Assembly: GCA_034440615.1 (NCBI GenBank)
Contig: JAOTOM010005095.1
Location: 722,001-786,000 of the forward strand
DNA: 64,000 nt
Source: Ashinkailepas kermadecensis
Lineage: Eukaryota; Arthropoda; Thecostraca; Neolepadidae
Reading direction: 5' to 3'
Shown here: piece by piece, positions 43,715 to 57,200 of the stretch
Numbering within the stretch: position 1 is the first letter of the stretch
Layout of the letters: the number at the start of each line of letters is the position of its first letter
Translations under genes and position numbers: made by a program
Notes under the pieces: model-generated
What the model was told of the DNA's origin: nothing
The model's database searches: none
What the model saw: only the letters and a program-made list of their open reading frames with translations

Positions 43715-44480
43715 AAAAACTAACTCTCTTGCAAGGGCCCATCAGACTTGCCAGGAGAGCGGGTGCCACTTCACCCCTTGGAAACGCCACCACTGTGCAA
43801 CAGCCCAGACCGCTCTATGGGCTTAGAAGCCCTATACGTAGCATCGAGAACCCTCCGCTTCGGCCCGGATCGTCTCCAAAGCTCGGGGACCTCTTTATCG
43901 GCCTGAAACCAGCTGTCAGCTCTGACTCCCTCTCCATCAGCGTGAGCCCAAGCCGACCCAGCGGCCTTGCACATCCGGCCCGGGGCTCCCATTCGTCAGC
44001 CCAGGGGCCATCTCTCACGGTTCAGGACAATCTCCGTCCGGTAGGAGTCCCCTCTTAAAAAGCTTGGGCCTCCTCTATCACGCAAGGGATTCCCTATGCG
44101 AGTCCGGCCCTCATCAACCAAGGGGTCCTTCATGCTGGCTCTCGGCCCTCTCCGACGTTCCGGGTCCTCTTCGTCGGCGCAGGAGATCTCCTTAGCAATT
44201 CAGGGCCGCCTCTTTCAGACCGGAGGGCCTCTTTCAACAGCTTGGGCCCGCTCCATCAGGCCAGGGACTATTGTACAGCTTGGGCCCCATTTGTCTGCTC
44301 ATGGGCTCTTTCTGACGACCCTAAGTCCTCCGCGGCAACTAGGGCCCCTCAGTCATTTTATGGACCCTCTTTGACGACCCAGGACCTTTTCCGGCAAGAC
44401 GGAGGGTCCCTTTAAAACGCTTGGACCCTGTCCATCAGGTCAGGGGCCCTTTCTCGGCTTGGGCTCCGCCGACAGCCCGA
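43715..44480 (+). repeat. Degenerate GC-rich repeat, ~30-bp period
   Basis: Recurring GGGCC(C)TC(T)TT, CAG(C)TTGGGCCC, TCCATCAGGCCAGGG and GACGACCC blocks. It resembles the 2.1-kb family in style (GGGCCC then T-rich) but is not clearly homologous. Confidence 0.6.
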
Positions 44481-44840
44481 CCCGGCCGAGTTAGTACTCA
44501 AATCCTCGAAAAGCTTCAAATATGGTAAAGGTTGCGCTCTCCAAACGAACATTTATACCAATAACACTATTATTTATATTTGTTATATATCGAGCAAAAG
44601 TATGGTACTTCCATCCAGTCAAGTCTTAATAACATATTTTAACAGGCATCGGGGTCACCTGACTGAGTTCATTGGGTAACATTTTAATTATATATAATGT
44701 CTAAAATATTATCGAAATTGGATTCTTTGAACCTTTGCGGGCGAAAAAATATATGGATATTTATATTTCGAATGATGTTTAACATAGTTATCAGCCACCG
44801 AGCATAGCCTTGCAGCGTGACCTTCCAGGAATACCCGGGG

Positions 44841-44896
44841 TGGTGGTGGATTTGTGCTTTGGGGCGCGTCGACTGCATTGGTCATTTTGCGCCCAT
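44841..44896 (-). mobile_element. Ultra-short retroposon with near-perfect TSD
   Basis: Minus strand: ATGGGCGCAAAATGACCAAT, then GCAGTCGACGCGCCCCAAAG and CACAAATCCACCACC as tail. GAATACCCGGGG (44829-44840) and GAAATGCCCGGGG (44898-44910) flank it. Confidence 0.82.
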
Positions 44897-46726
44897 AGAA
44901 ATGCCCGGGGATACAACTCCTGAACCGTTGGCCTGATCAAAATACAATTCTAACAGGCGGATTAAGGGCATAAGATAACCCTACACACCAATTTTGCTCA
45001 AAATCGGAGACATGAGGGTGGACAATCACTCCTTTGTCTGATTGAATTGTCCTGGAATTCCCGAAATGAACGATAGCTCTTGGCCCGCACGTGAACAGAA
45101 GATCTACACGAAAAGATCGGACCGTGACCAAATCCCACAAGGCACCGCATATCGTGATATCGTCAAAAACAGATATTTAAATGGACCTATGTCGCCTTTC
45201 ATGACACGTTTATGGCCTGTTTTTTTTTCAGAACCGTAATCTCATACGCTCCCATATCGATTACCTTCTATAATGCCACGTAAACCTCCAGCTTAAGGGC
45301 AGTTCGCCGACTCGTATGTGACCATCGTGACCTCTCATGCAATTAGACCTTATACAATCATAATCTATCAGCAAATAACTTTAAAATCAAACGAATATCA
45401 ACCATTTATATAACTCACAAATCCATGATATCGAGGTGATGTCACTGACATGTGACCTCTGTGACCACTGGGCTACTCGACAATATCACCATCGTGATCT
45501 ATTGGCGAGTATATTTTAAATAGCATCCATATCGGCTATGTTCTAAGTTGCGTAAAATACCACTATCTGAAGCCTACGTCAGGCCATGACATTTGCCCTG
45601 TGACCTATTCCGGATTCGGCTTAAAAAGAAAAACAATACGCCATCAGATAAAAAAACGTACCCATCAGCTGAAAAGGAAAATAACAAAATAGGACTTTGT
45701 TAAAAGGCCACGAGGTCAAACTTCACGAGGTAACGAGATCAAATATTGACTGTGCAAGACCGCACATATTTTTGTCGCATTGGGCAGATCTCCCGTTTTC
45801 AAATGATATATAAACTTGATAAGCTCATTGCTACCATTAAAGATGCTTTCCTACATGAACTTCCTTCGTGACCTAGCGTTCCTAACTTTATCTCGTGGCC
45901 CTTTTGACCTAGAAACCAGCCTTAAAATCGTAGTTTTGGCCGTAGATAAACCAGTGGACCCATTTTATCAAAATATAAGGGGGTGTGGGTAACAATTTGA
46001 GGAATACCTTGGTGATTTGTTCCGGAATCGTCCTGAGGGAAACGCGACTGTGAACGTTCTGGTGTTCAGAGAGTTGAAAGCCGTTCCATATGCGTGCGAG
46101 TATTGGCTGCGCTCTTAATTCGGATTCGCATTTCACACATCAAGCTAGATTCTCCTTGGCGAAACCTTTTCACCTCTGGGCGACGTCACAAAGAAATTCA
46201 ACCTGTCAAGAAATCCGACATTATATAAGTCCTTTGCAATTAAAAATATATATTATGTTACAGGAGCTTGTCATCGTGTAGACACCTAGGTACTCGCACC
46301 CCGCCACTGCTCATCGTGGTTCCCACCTCGCTGTTCCCCCTGTCCTTCACCAACAACTTATTTAGCGGACGAGTTGAGGATCCCACATGTACATCCCCAC
46401 ACACTGGAGCTGGACTGTGGGACACACCCACCCACCTTGATGCTCATTCAACAACGCACCGGTAAAATACAAATGTATATTTCACCTGATTTGAAGAACC
46501 TTCACAAATTAAGTCCTCCAGGTCATACACGTTCGTTTTCGGTACAGTTAAAAACGTTAGCTTAACACCATGCGATCACACAGATTATGCGTGGCACCAC
46601 GGGGCGATATACACTCATGATCAATCAACGTACAATACCGAAACCGCAAACATGTCAAGCTGGCAGAGCCTTGGAGAACCGACGACACCAGCAGCTATTG
46701 TCGGGGAACGCTGGCGGCACCATTCA
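44897..46726. other. Intergenic, unique AT-rich DNA
   Basis: Scattered GTGACCT motifs, but no gene or mobile element that I can support. Confidence 0.5.
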
Positions 46727-46862
46727 ATCATGCTGTACAGCCACCGGCAGCTGTTGACTTGGAACCGACACAGCCACCGGCAGCTGCTGACTTGGAACCG
46801 ACACAGCCACCGGCAGCTGCTGACTTGGAACCGACACAGCCACCGGCAGCTGTTGACCGGGC
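46727..46862 (+). repeat. 33-bp minisatellite
   Basis: About four copies of CAGCCACCGGCAGCTGCTGA followed by CTTGGAACCGACA. It stays open in all frames, so overlapping ORFs arise. Confidence 0.93.
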
Positions 46863-47919
46863 ACGTGGTCGGCACCGTCGAGGCATGCTGTACGGTGTGC
46901 AGGGTGACTCGACACACACAGGTGTCACACCGCCGCTTTTGTGTCGTCCCAGTGGCCTCCCTCAGGGGAGAGTTACGCCCGCCGCAACGCCGGCAGCTGA
47001 CGAGGTACGCTGCACCGACTGCCAGCCCCCACCGGGTCTGCGGCGCGGCCAGCGACTGAAGGCGACAGTCGCGCAGACGAGACGCCCGCCCAACACACAG
47101 CGATATCATCTGACATCGTCATATCTCAGTTGTACAATGTACAGTCTTATGACCCACTGTCAGGTGGCTGATATCGCACTGGGCCGGCGGCTGTGCGAAA
47201 CAATAATACAACTGCTCACTGTGACTGTGTCACAACTGCTCACTGTGACGAAAACCGACCACACGTCAGTTTTGGTTTTTTTAGTCTCGGCAACGTCACC
47301 GCTTTCATATTTTATTGTCATAGACTCATTTTTGGTGACACAACCATCAGGGTGAGAAATGGCGCTGTTAATCGAAGTAGATAAGTTCTTTGGGGAGGCA
47401 ATGCCGTAGAAAATATTGCAGACAGCGCTTCTTTTGCTTGCTGCACCACTAACCAATATATTTTAAGGTGAAACTCACGGACGGTCCCGTATAGAAAGAT
47501 CGTTATGAAAGTACGTACGGTACGAAACCAGGTAAATACTCCCACACTGACTCGGGTGAGATAAGCCATAACACCTCTGGAGCAAGACGCCCAGCCCGTT
47601 CAGGGGATGCGACAGGGAGGGGCGCGGAAATTAGGTGGCAACAGGGGCAGCGCAAAGTTCGCAATTGTGGACAAGCTTAATCAAGGGGCGTTGCATAGCA
47701 ACAATTTTATTGTCGTTGCATTGAAAGAATCAACTTCAAAACGTCAGTGCTAATGGAACAGGGCGTGACGTTTAATTGTTGGCGGCAATTAACCTCCAAC
47801 TTTATTTTAATTTTCTTCGGTAAAATAACAAAACATTGCGCCGATGAGTTGTGTTGCAATGCATCTTGCCCCTTGTCGTTCATAACCGACCGTACGACAT
47901 TAGCTGATCTCAATACCAA
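46863..47919. other. Downstream of DDI, GC-rich 46940-47100
   Basis: The GC-rich stretch could hide an exon, but neither strand gives a protein I recognise. Candidate DDI polyadenylation signals (AATAAA, minus) lie at 47806-47801 and 47711-47706. Confidence 0.4.
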
Positions 47920-47983
47920 TGGTTGGTTGGTTGGTTATTTGAGTTTTAGGACGCATCGACCAGGTTTGGTCATTTAGCGCCTA
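47920..47983 (-). mobile_element. Ultra-short retroposon, 15-bp TSD, near DDI 3' end
   Basis: TGATCTCAATACCAA is at 47905-47919 and 47984-47998. The 64-bp unit has the stem GGCGCT...TGCGTCCTAAAAC and a CCAACCAACCAACC tail. It lies 154 bp downstream of the DDI stop codon and would be in its 3' UTR if a polyadenylation signal near 47806 or 47711 is used. Confidence 0.92.
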
Positions 47984-48136
47984 TGATCTCAATACCAAGA
48001 ACACTCGCTTAGCGTTTTGCCATGACAGTGATCAAGCTATGAAGAGACTGCCATTCGCGCCCAGTTGCAGGCCGAGCACGACGCTCGTAGTCGGCGACCC
48101 GGTGACATCACTGCTCCGGCTGATGACGTCACACTC

Positions 48137-48223
48137 TTACTTGGGAAGTTTGAATGATCGTGCGAAGAGGGCCGCCACGGCCTTGGTGCTGTCACCGTCG
48201 CACCTCCGCAGCTCCTCGAACGC
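48137..48223 (-). CDS. DDI1: DDI exon g (UBA end, stop codon)
   Basis: The acceptor is GCTGTTGCAG| at 48224. The exon reads [20 protein letters not shown], then ARSFKLPK and TAA at 48139-48137. The SFKxP terminus is where other invertebrate DDI proteins end, so the in-frame TAA is taken as the true stop even though AA|GTAAGA would also make a donor. Candidate AATAAA signals on this strand lie at 47806-47801 and 47711-47706. A 64-bp retroposon (47920-47983) would then sit in the 3' UTR. Confidence 0.9.
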   Translation of the reverse strand, partial: AFEELRRCDGDSTKAVAALFARSFKLPK

Positions 48224-51200
48224 CTGCAACAGCGCAACACAAACCACGCTCCGAAACGACATCTCAGAGACAGAGAGACGACAGCCACGTTAAAGCCGTT
48301 CTTTTCCGTACCACTCGATGAGGCTTATGTAATATAATTAAAACATTTGGAGGGGACTTCCACCCCCCTCGGCCCCATCCTGTGCCTATGGCACATACAG
48401 GCTTCTCCAGCTACTTGAAGGCCTGGACTGGTGACCACAGCGGTTTGCTGGATCATCAGCCACTGGTAGATAAACTTCTCGGCGGAAGGTATAATCACCT
48501 TTTTTACGCCTCGTGATAAGATATCGACATTAGTCATCTGAAATCAGACCAGTGAATGGAGAATGGCTCTACCTACAAAAGGTGTTTGGTGCTAGCAAAT
48601 GTGCTACAACATTTATTCTTGTCATGTTTTATTTCCTTTTAGATCAGCTGGCGGTATGAAACCATTAGTCTTGACACACCGGCTACATCAGATGCACCCA
48701 GTGATGACTGGATGTACCAGGAGTAGCCTTAGTGGTAGCTAAGTGGAAGGCTGGATTTGCATCTGCAACTTCTAGACTTACAGAACGTAATTGTCAGACT
48801 ATAGCATTTGGGATTGGCGTTGTGGAAATGCTGGGATCGGTGCCGGGACCAGGGTACGGGTAGGTGTCGGGACCACGGCCGGGGAGGTGTCGAGACCATG
48901 GTCGGGGTAGGTGTCGAGACCATGGTCGGGGTAGGTGTCGGGACCAGGACCGGGGGAGGGGGCTGGGATCAGGGCAGGGTATGTGTCGGGATCTGGGTCC
49001 AGAAGGTGTCGGGACCTGGGCTGGCGTAGGTGTGAGGACCAGGGTCGGGGGAGGTGTCGGAACCTGCGCCGGGAAGGTGGTAGCGGTTATTGGTTTTACG
49101 ACACTTCGAACGTTGAGTCATGTAGCGTCGCCAATCTCTCACGCCGATTGGCCGCGGGCGAAGAGTAGCGACAGGCGAGACTCGAACCCACAATCTCTCG
49201 ATTGTGAGACGGGCAACTTACCCCTAGACTACTCGTCCCCTGGGCCGGGTAGGTGTCGGAACGAGGGCCGGTGCGTGAAGACCAGGGCCGCGGGAGATGT
49301 CAGGACCAGGGCTGGGGATGTCAGAGCCAGGGTTGGATTTGTCTTGGGACCCTGGGTGTTGAGGAAAAATTATGTCATCCAATCCGGAGGATAACTTGAT
49401 ATCGCTTTGTGGCATCAGACATTCCCATTTGGGGAGGGGTTGGGATCAGGGCAGGGTGTGTCAGGACCAGGGCTGGGGGAGGTGTCGGGACCAAGGCCGG
49501 GGGAGGTGACGGAGCCAGGGCCAGAGGAAGTGTCTGGACCAGGACCGGGGGTGTCAGGGGGCATGCTGGAACCGGGGCAGGAGGAGATATTGAAATTAAG
49601 ACCGGGGAGATATTGAGACTAGGACTGGGGGAGGTGCCGGTACCAGGGCCGGTGGAGACATCGGGATCAGGGTCGGGGGCAGATGCCGGGATCAGAGTAG
49701 GGGGAGATACCAGGATCAGGGTCGAGGAGGTGTCGGGACCGAGCAGGTGTCGGGACCGGGGCCGTGGTAGGTGTTGGGACCAGAGCCTGTGCACCGACCT
49801 GTGGCCGGGGGAAGCCGGCGCCCGTGATCATGAGCACGTCCTGCTCTGTGAACTTGTCTGACGGAAGGATGGTGAGATCAGCGCCGGATTCGGCCCCAGC
49901 GTCTGTCGGTCACAAGCGTCACACCCGTTACATGATCATCACATCTGTCACATATGTGGCACACACTCATCACATAAACGCCACATCACTACACCAGCGT
50001 CACACCTGTCACATGAGCATTACATCTGGCATATAGCGGCACACGTTCATCACACAAGCGTTACAATGCCACTACACCAGCGTCACACTTGTCACATCAG
50101 CACTACATCTGTCACATATGTGGCACACATTCATCACACAAACGTCACAATACCACTACACCAGCGTCACACCTGTCACATGAGCATTACATGTCACATA
50201 TGTAGCACACATTCATCACACAAACGTCACAATACCACCACACCAGCGTCACATGAGCATTACATCTGTCACATATGTGGCACACATTCATCACACAAAC
50301 GTCACAATACCACTACACCAGCGTCACACCTGTCACATGAGCATTACATGTCACATATGTGGCACACATTCATCACACAAGCGTCACAACACCACTACAT
50401 CAGCGTCACATGAGCATTACATGTCACATATGTGGCACACATTCATCACACAAGCGTCACAACACCACTACATCAGCGTCATATGAGCCACACACGAGTG
50501 ATACTATTGAAAAACAACACGTATCGTGGCAAAACAATGGCACTGACATCATGTTGGTTGGTTATTAGGGTTTTAGGGCGCATCAACTGCATTGGTCATA
50601 CAGCGCCCATGGCACTGACATGAAAAAGATGAAGTTCCACATGACGAAGCCATGCCACGGAGTAAAAACAATTTCAAACTGGAACGATAAATATTACCGT
50701 GTACCTGTATCGGATAAAAAACATACCTTTTCTGTGTGTGAGGGATTGCAGATTTGAGTAGATACTGCTTTTGTCTTCCCTTTTCATATGCTGACATGAA
50801 CAATGGGCCCTGAGCTCGGGCCGGATGGGCAGACACCGGCCATTTGTTGTGAGCCGGCGCCCGGCGGTGCTCTGCTCCGGCCCATAACTGCCACTGGACA
50901 GTGTGACTGTCGACCGACACTGACACGCCACCCACTCCTCTCACCGTCACCTCCACACCGACCACAGTCACGTGACTGTCGACCGACACTGACACGCCAC
51001 CCACTCCTCTCACCGTCACCTCCACACCGACCACAGTCACGTGACTGTCGACCGACACTGACACGCCACCCACTCCTCTCACCGTCACCTCCACATTGAC
51101 CACAGTCACGTGACTGTCGACCGACACTGACACGCCACCCACTCCTCTCACCGTCACCTCCACATTGACCACAGTCACGTGACTGTCGACCGACACCGAC

Positions 51201-54200
51201 ACGCCACCCACTCCTCTCACCGTCACCTCCACACCGACGACAGTCACGTGACTGTCGACCGACACTGACACGCCACCCACTCCTCTTACCGTCACCTCCA
51301 CACCGACCACAGTCACGTGACTGTCGACCGACACTGACACGCCACCCACTCCTCTCACCGTCACCTCCACACCGACCACAGTCACGTGACTGTCGACCGA
51401 CACTGACACGCACCCACTCCTCCCACCGTCACCTCCACACCGACGACAGTCACGTGACTGTCGACCGACACTGACACGCCACCCACTCCTCTCACCTGTC
51501 ACCTCCACACCGACGACAGTCACGTGACTGTCGACCGACACCGACACGCCACCCACACCTCTCACCGTCACCTCCACACCGACGACAGTCACGTGACTGT
51601 CGACCGACACTGACACGCACCCACTCCTCCCACAGTCACCTCCACACCGACCAGTCACGTGACTGTCGACCGACACTGACACGCCATCCACTCCTCTTAC
51701 CGTCACCTCCACACCGACGACAGTCACGTGGCGTGACACCTACCTGGCCGAGACGAGGCGCAGGCGGAAGCGGCGGGGGCGGTAGCGTCGGGGACGGCGG
51801 GGGCGGGCGCGGAGGCCGGGCCGGCGGTGGCGCCACTCTCACGCAAAGCCTGATGAAGTTGGGCGTCCTCAGACTCGCGCAGCGACTCGGCCGTAGCCTC
51901 CTCCTCCGACCTGCCGCGCGGCCAGCACGCGTGTCAGTCGCGCACCACCAACGCACCGTTGCACGCCACCCGGTGACAAGTCGCCGCCACCACTGGATAC
52001 CACCTAGTACCATCAGGCACCACGGGGTACCATCAGGCACCACGGGGTACCATCAGGCATCACAGGGTACCATCAGGCACCACGGGGTACCATCAGGCAC
52101 CACAGGGTGCCATCAGGCACCACAGGGTGCCATCAGGCACCACGGGGTACCATCAGGCACTACGGGGACCATCAGGCACTACGGGGTACCATCAGGCACC
52201 ACGGGGTACCATCAGGCACCACGGGGTACCATCAGGCACCACGGGGTACCATCAGGCACCACGGGGTACCATCAGGCACCACAGGATACCATCAGGCACC
52301 ACGGGGTACCATCAGGCACCACGGGGTACCATCAGGCACCACGGGGTACCATCAGGCACCACGGGGTACCATCAGGCACCACAGGGTGCCATCAGGCACT
52401 ACGGGGACCATCAGGCACTACGGGGACCATCAGGCACTACGGGGTACCATCAGGCACTACGGGGACCATCAGGCACTACGGGGTACCATCAGGCACCACG
52501 GGGTACCATCAGGCACCACGGGGTACCATCAGGCACCACGGGGTACCATCAGGCACCACGGGGTACCATCAGGCACCACGGGGTACCATCAGGCGCTACG
52601 GGGTACCATCAGGCGCTACGGGGTACCATCAGGCACCACGGGGTACCATCAGGCACCACGGGGTACTATCAGGCGCTACGGGGTACCATCAGGCACCACG
52701 GGGTACCATCAGGCACCATCAGGCACCACGGGGTACCATCAGGCACCACAGGGTGCCATCAGGCACTACGGGGACCATCAGGCACTACGGGGTACCATCA
52801 GGCACTACGGGGTACCATCAGGCACCACGGGGTACCATCAGGCACCACGGGGTACCATCAGGCACCACGGGGTACCATCAGGCACCACAGGATACCATCA
52901 GGCACCACGGGGTACCATCAGGCACCACGGGGTACCATCAGGCACCACGGGGTACCATCAGGCACCACGGGGTACCATCAGGCACCACGGGGTACCATCA
53001 GGCACTACGGGGACCATCAGGCACTACGGGGACCATCAGGCACTACGGGGTACCATCAGGCACTACGGGGACCATCAGGCACTACGGGGTACCATCAGGC
53101 ACCACGGGGTACCATCAGGCACCACGGGGTACCATCAGGCACCACGGGGTACCATCAGGCACCACGGGGTACCATCAGGCACCACAGGGTGCCATCAGGC
53201 ACTACGGGGACCATCAGGCACTACGGGGTACCATCAGGCACCACAGGGTGCCATCAGGCACCACGGGGTACCATCAGGCACCACGGGGTACCATCAGGCA
53301 CCACGGGGTACCATCAGGCACTACGGGGTACCATCAGGCACCACAGGGTGCCATCAGGCATTACGGGGTACCATCAGGCACTACGGGGTACCATCAGGCA
53401 CCACAGGGTGCCATCAGGCACTACGGGGACCATCAGGCACTACGGGGTACCATCAGGCACAACGGGGTACCATCAGGAATCACGAGGTACCATCAGACAT
53501 CACCGGATATCATCGGACACTATCCGATACCATCAGGCACCACGGGGTACCATCGGGCACCACCAGGTGCCATCGAGCACCACGGGGTACTATCGGCCAC
53601 CATCGGCACGCAAGCCTCGTGCGCCCGGTGCAGACCACCAAACGTGCAGCATACGAGCACGAACAAAGTCTCAGTGTCACATTGCAGTTTCCGTGTCACA
53701 TTGCAGTATTTGCCGGGTTTACAGGACGCTTGCCGACACAGAAGTTACATGTAATTGATTACCGATATCCAACAATTCCGATGTGTACGTGACAGATCAA
53801 ATCAGCAGGTTCACATTAGGTCGTGAAGAAGCTATCGCCCTGAGCATGCTCCATCCTGGTCTAAATCAAAGAAAGGACAAATGTTGCTCGCCGTACGTGT
53901 TAGTTTCGACAAATCCGCAACATAGTAACATTCATCATCGGGCTGCCGAGTTAGAGTTTAACAAACTCGGCAGCCCAAAGTTCGAGTTTGACCAACACGC
54001 TTCAGCGAGTTACTCCTAGCAGCAGGGTCAGAAGCACTGGGTAGTACTGGATGCGCACTACGGAGAACAAAATTAGTCGGGTAATGCCTTCTTGTACGCT
54101 ACCACCCGACCGACCTGCTCACGCGATCAGTGTCACGTGGCCACCGGTCAGGGTCACTCGGCTTACCAGGCCACAACGTGCAAGAAAGGTTTATGTGTCC

Positions 54201-57200
54201 ACTCGTCCTCTCCGGCAATAAATTAAAGTATTGTCCGGCATTTGCAGCGCTCCATGGCAGTCTGACAGACTCGCTGGATCAGATTTTTAGCGTCCGGAAG
54301 ACAGAGTACCACAAGCGAACCAGTATTTTGATAATACTGCAATGCGAGTAATATTTATCCTGATTCTCCGAGGGCGGGAAGGCCTCTGGCGGACTGTTTG
54401 TATCTGCTGTGACCCGATACGTAACCGGCGGGTGACCGCTCACCTATTGCTGAGGCGCGCGCAGGCGGGCAGCTCATTCTCGGGCAAGAACTTAGTGGAG
54501 GTCGAGGTGGTACCGATGTGCAGAACGTTGTTCTTTAGGTCGATCACACACTGTGGACAGAAACCAGCATTCCGTCAGAAACTGCACCAAACGACACCAC
54601 CGACAACCTCCCAGCCATCAGCTCCCGGGACGACCACCGCCTCCATACCAACATATCAGAGAACATCTTCACCAAAACACCACCGACAACCTCCCAGTCA
54701 TCAGCTCCCGGGACGACCACCGCCTCCATACCAACATATCAGAGAACATCTTCACCAAAACAGCCGCGTGTCTAACTCACCTTCCTACTAACTAGCGCCA
54801 GCCACAGTGGCTACGAATGGTGAACATTTCAGCATGTCCTTGGTATGGACCTTGGCTTTGTTCACTTTTATCTGCCTTGCCGTGAAGTGCCACAAATTGA
54901 CCTACCGAAATCAGTGATTGTTGGTTTTACGACACGTCGACTGTTGAGTCATGTAGCGTCGCCAATCTCTCACGCCGATTGGTCGCGGGCGAAGAGTAGC
55001 GATAGGTGAGACTCGAACCCACAATCTTTCGATTGTGAGACGGGTAACTTACCCCTAGATTACTTGTCCCCGACCTACCGAAATCAATATTATCTCAAGT
55101 GTTTTAGAACGAATTGGAAAATGGAGTAATCTGACGAAGATTTGTGTTGTTTGTGACGTCAGAAAAATAGGTACCTCTACCCTCGCGCACTGTACAAAGC
55201 GTCACCACACAAAAACAGGAGGGGCTGCAACAAAAAGACTCGGTTTCAAAATCACGGTGAATTATAATTTCACATTTGACCACTCGCTAGTTCGAAAAGA
55301 TTGTGAGACGCACTCGTCTCAGCGGACACCTGATTCCACCATTGCGCTGTCCCAGCTGTGAGGCACACTCGTCTCAGCGGACGTCTGATCCCACCATTGC
55401 CCTTACCCGGCTGTGAGGAACACTCGTCTCAGCGGCCGCCTGACCCCACCATTGCCCGACCCCGGCTGTCAGGCACACTCGTCTCAGCGGACGCCTGATC
55501 CCACCATTGCGCTGTCCCGGCTGTGAGGCACACTCGTCTCAGCGGACGCCTGATCCCACCATTGCCCTTCCCCGGCTGTGAGGAACACTTGTCTTAGCGG
55601 ACGACTGATCCCACCATTGCCCTTCCCCGGCTGTGAGGTACACTCGTCTCAGCGGACGCCTGATCCCACCATTGCCCTTCCCCGGCTGCGATGAACACTC
55701 GTCTCAGGGGACGCCTGATCCCACCATCGCGCTGCCCCAGCACGTGCTAACCTGGTGCCGCTTCAGCATGTCGAGGCCGAGCAGCATGTCCATGGGCTGC
55801 TGTTCCAGGATCGAGAACGACGAGGTGAGGAACACCTCCTCGATCTGGATCTGGCCCATGTGCACACGGCCGATGATGCGCTGTGTGCCGACACCCTTGG
55901 CGATGCCGCTCCAGCGCGTGTCCACCAGCCGCATGATGTGGCACCGCTCGGCACACGCCGCCGACATGATGGTCGTCTGGGCGCCTGCCGCACGTCAAGG
56001 GTCACCATGGTCGTCTGGGTGGGCGCCTGCTGCACGTCAAGGGTCACCATGGTCGTCTTGGGACAGGTTACGGGGCACGATGGTCGTCTGGGCGCCTGTC
56101 GCACGTGACAGGACATTATGTGGTACCGCTCGGCACACGCCGCCGACATGATGGTCGTCTGGGCGCCTGCCGCACGTCAAGGGCCACCATGGCCGTCTGG
56201 GGACAGGTCACGGGGCATAATGATCGTCTGGGGAGAGGTCACGGGACATGATGGTCGTCTGGGCGCCTGCCGCACGTCAAGGGCCACCATGATCATCTGG
56301 GGACATGTCACGGGACATGATGGTCGTCTGGGCGCCTGTCGCACGTCAAGGGCCACCATGGTCGTCTGAGGACAGGTCATGGGACATGCTGGTCGTCTGG
56401 GGAGAGGTCACGGGACATGATAGTCGTCTGGGGACAGGTCACGGACATGATGGTCATCTGGGGACAGGTCACGGGACATGGTGGTCGTCTGGAGACAGGC
56501 CACGGGATATGATGGCCGTGTGGGGACAGGTCACGAGACATGATGATCGTCTGGGGACAGGCCACGGGATATGATGGTCGTGTGGGGACAGGTCACGAGA
56601 CACGATGGTCGTCTGGGGACAGGCCACGGGATATGATGGTCGTGTGGGGACAGGTCACGGTTTATTGTAGTCGTCTCGGGACAGGTCACGGGATATGATG
56701 GTCGTCTGGGGACAGGTCACAAGACATGATGGTCATCTGTGGACAGGTCACGGGACATGATGTCATCTGGGGACAGGTCACGGGACATATGGTCATCTGG
56801 GGACATGTCACGGGATATGATGGTCGTCTGGGGACAGGTGACGAGACATGATGGTTATCTGGAGACAGGTCACGAGACATGATGGTCATCTGGGGACAGG
56901 TCACGGGACATGATGGTCGTCTGGGGACAGGTGACGAGACATGATGGTTATCTGGGGACAGGTCACGAGACATGATGGTCATCTGGGGACAGGTCACGGG
57001 ATATGATGGTCGTCTGGGGACAGGTGACGAGACATGATGGTTATCTGGGGACAGGTCACGGGACATGATGGTCATCTGGGGACAGGTCACGGGACATTGC
57101 GGTCGTCTGGGCGCCTGTCGGAACGTCACGGGACATGATGGTTGGTTGGTTATTGGTTTTACGACACGTCGACCGTTGAGTCATATAGCGTCGCCAATCT

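Noticed and set aside
49920..50490. CRISPR-like spaced repeats
   Set aside because: Units are contiguous 73-84-bp tandem copies with no unique spacers, in an animal intron.
50573..51739. 388-codon minus-strand frame with a 23-residue repeat
   Set aside because: The 69-bp array unit is a multiple of three without stops. It is adjacent to, but not part of, DDI exon e.
51733..53792. Overlapping open frames of 543-673 codons
   Set aside because: They run through a 20-bp stop-free tandem array. All three frames are open and give the same peptide periodicity.
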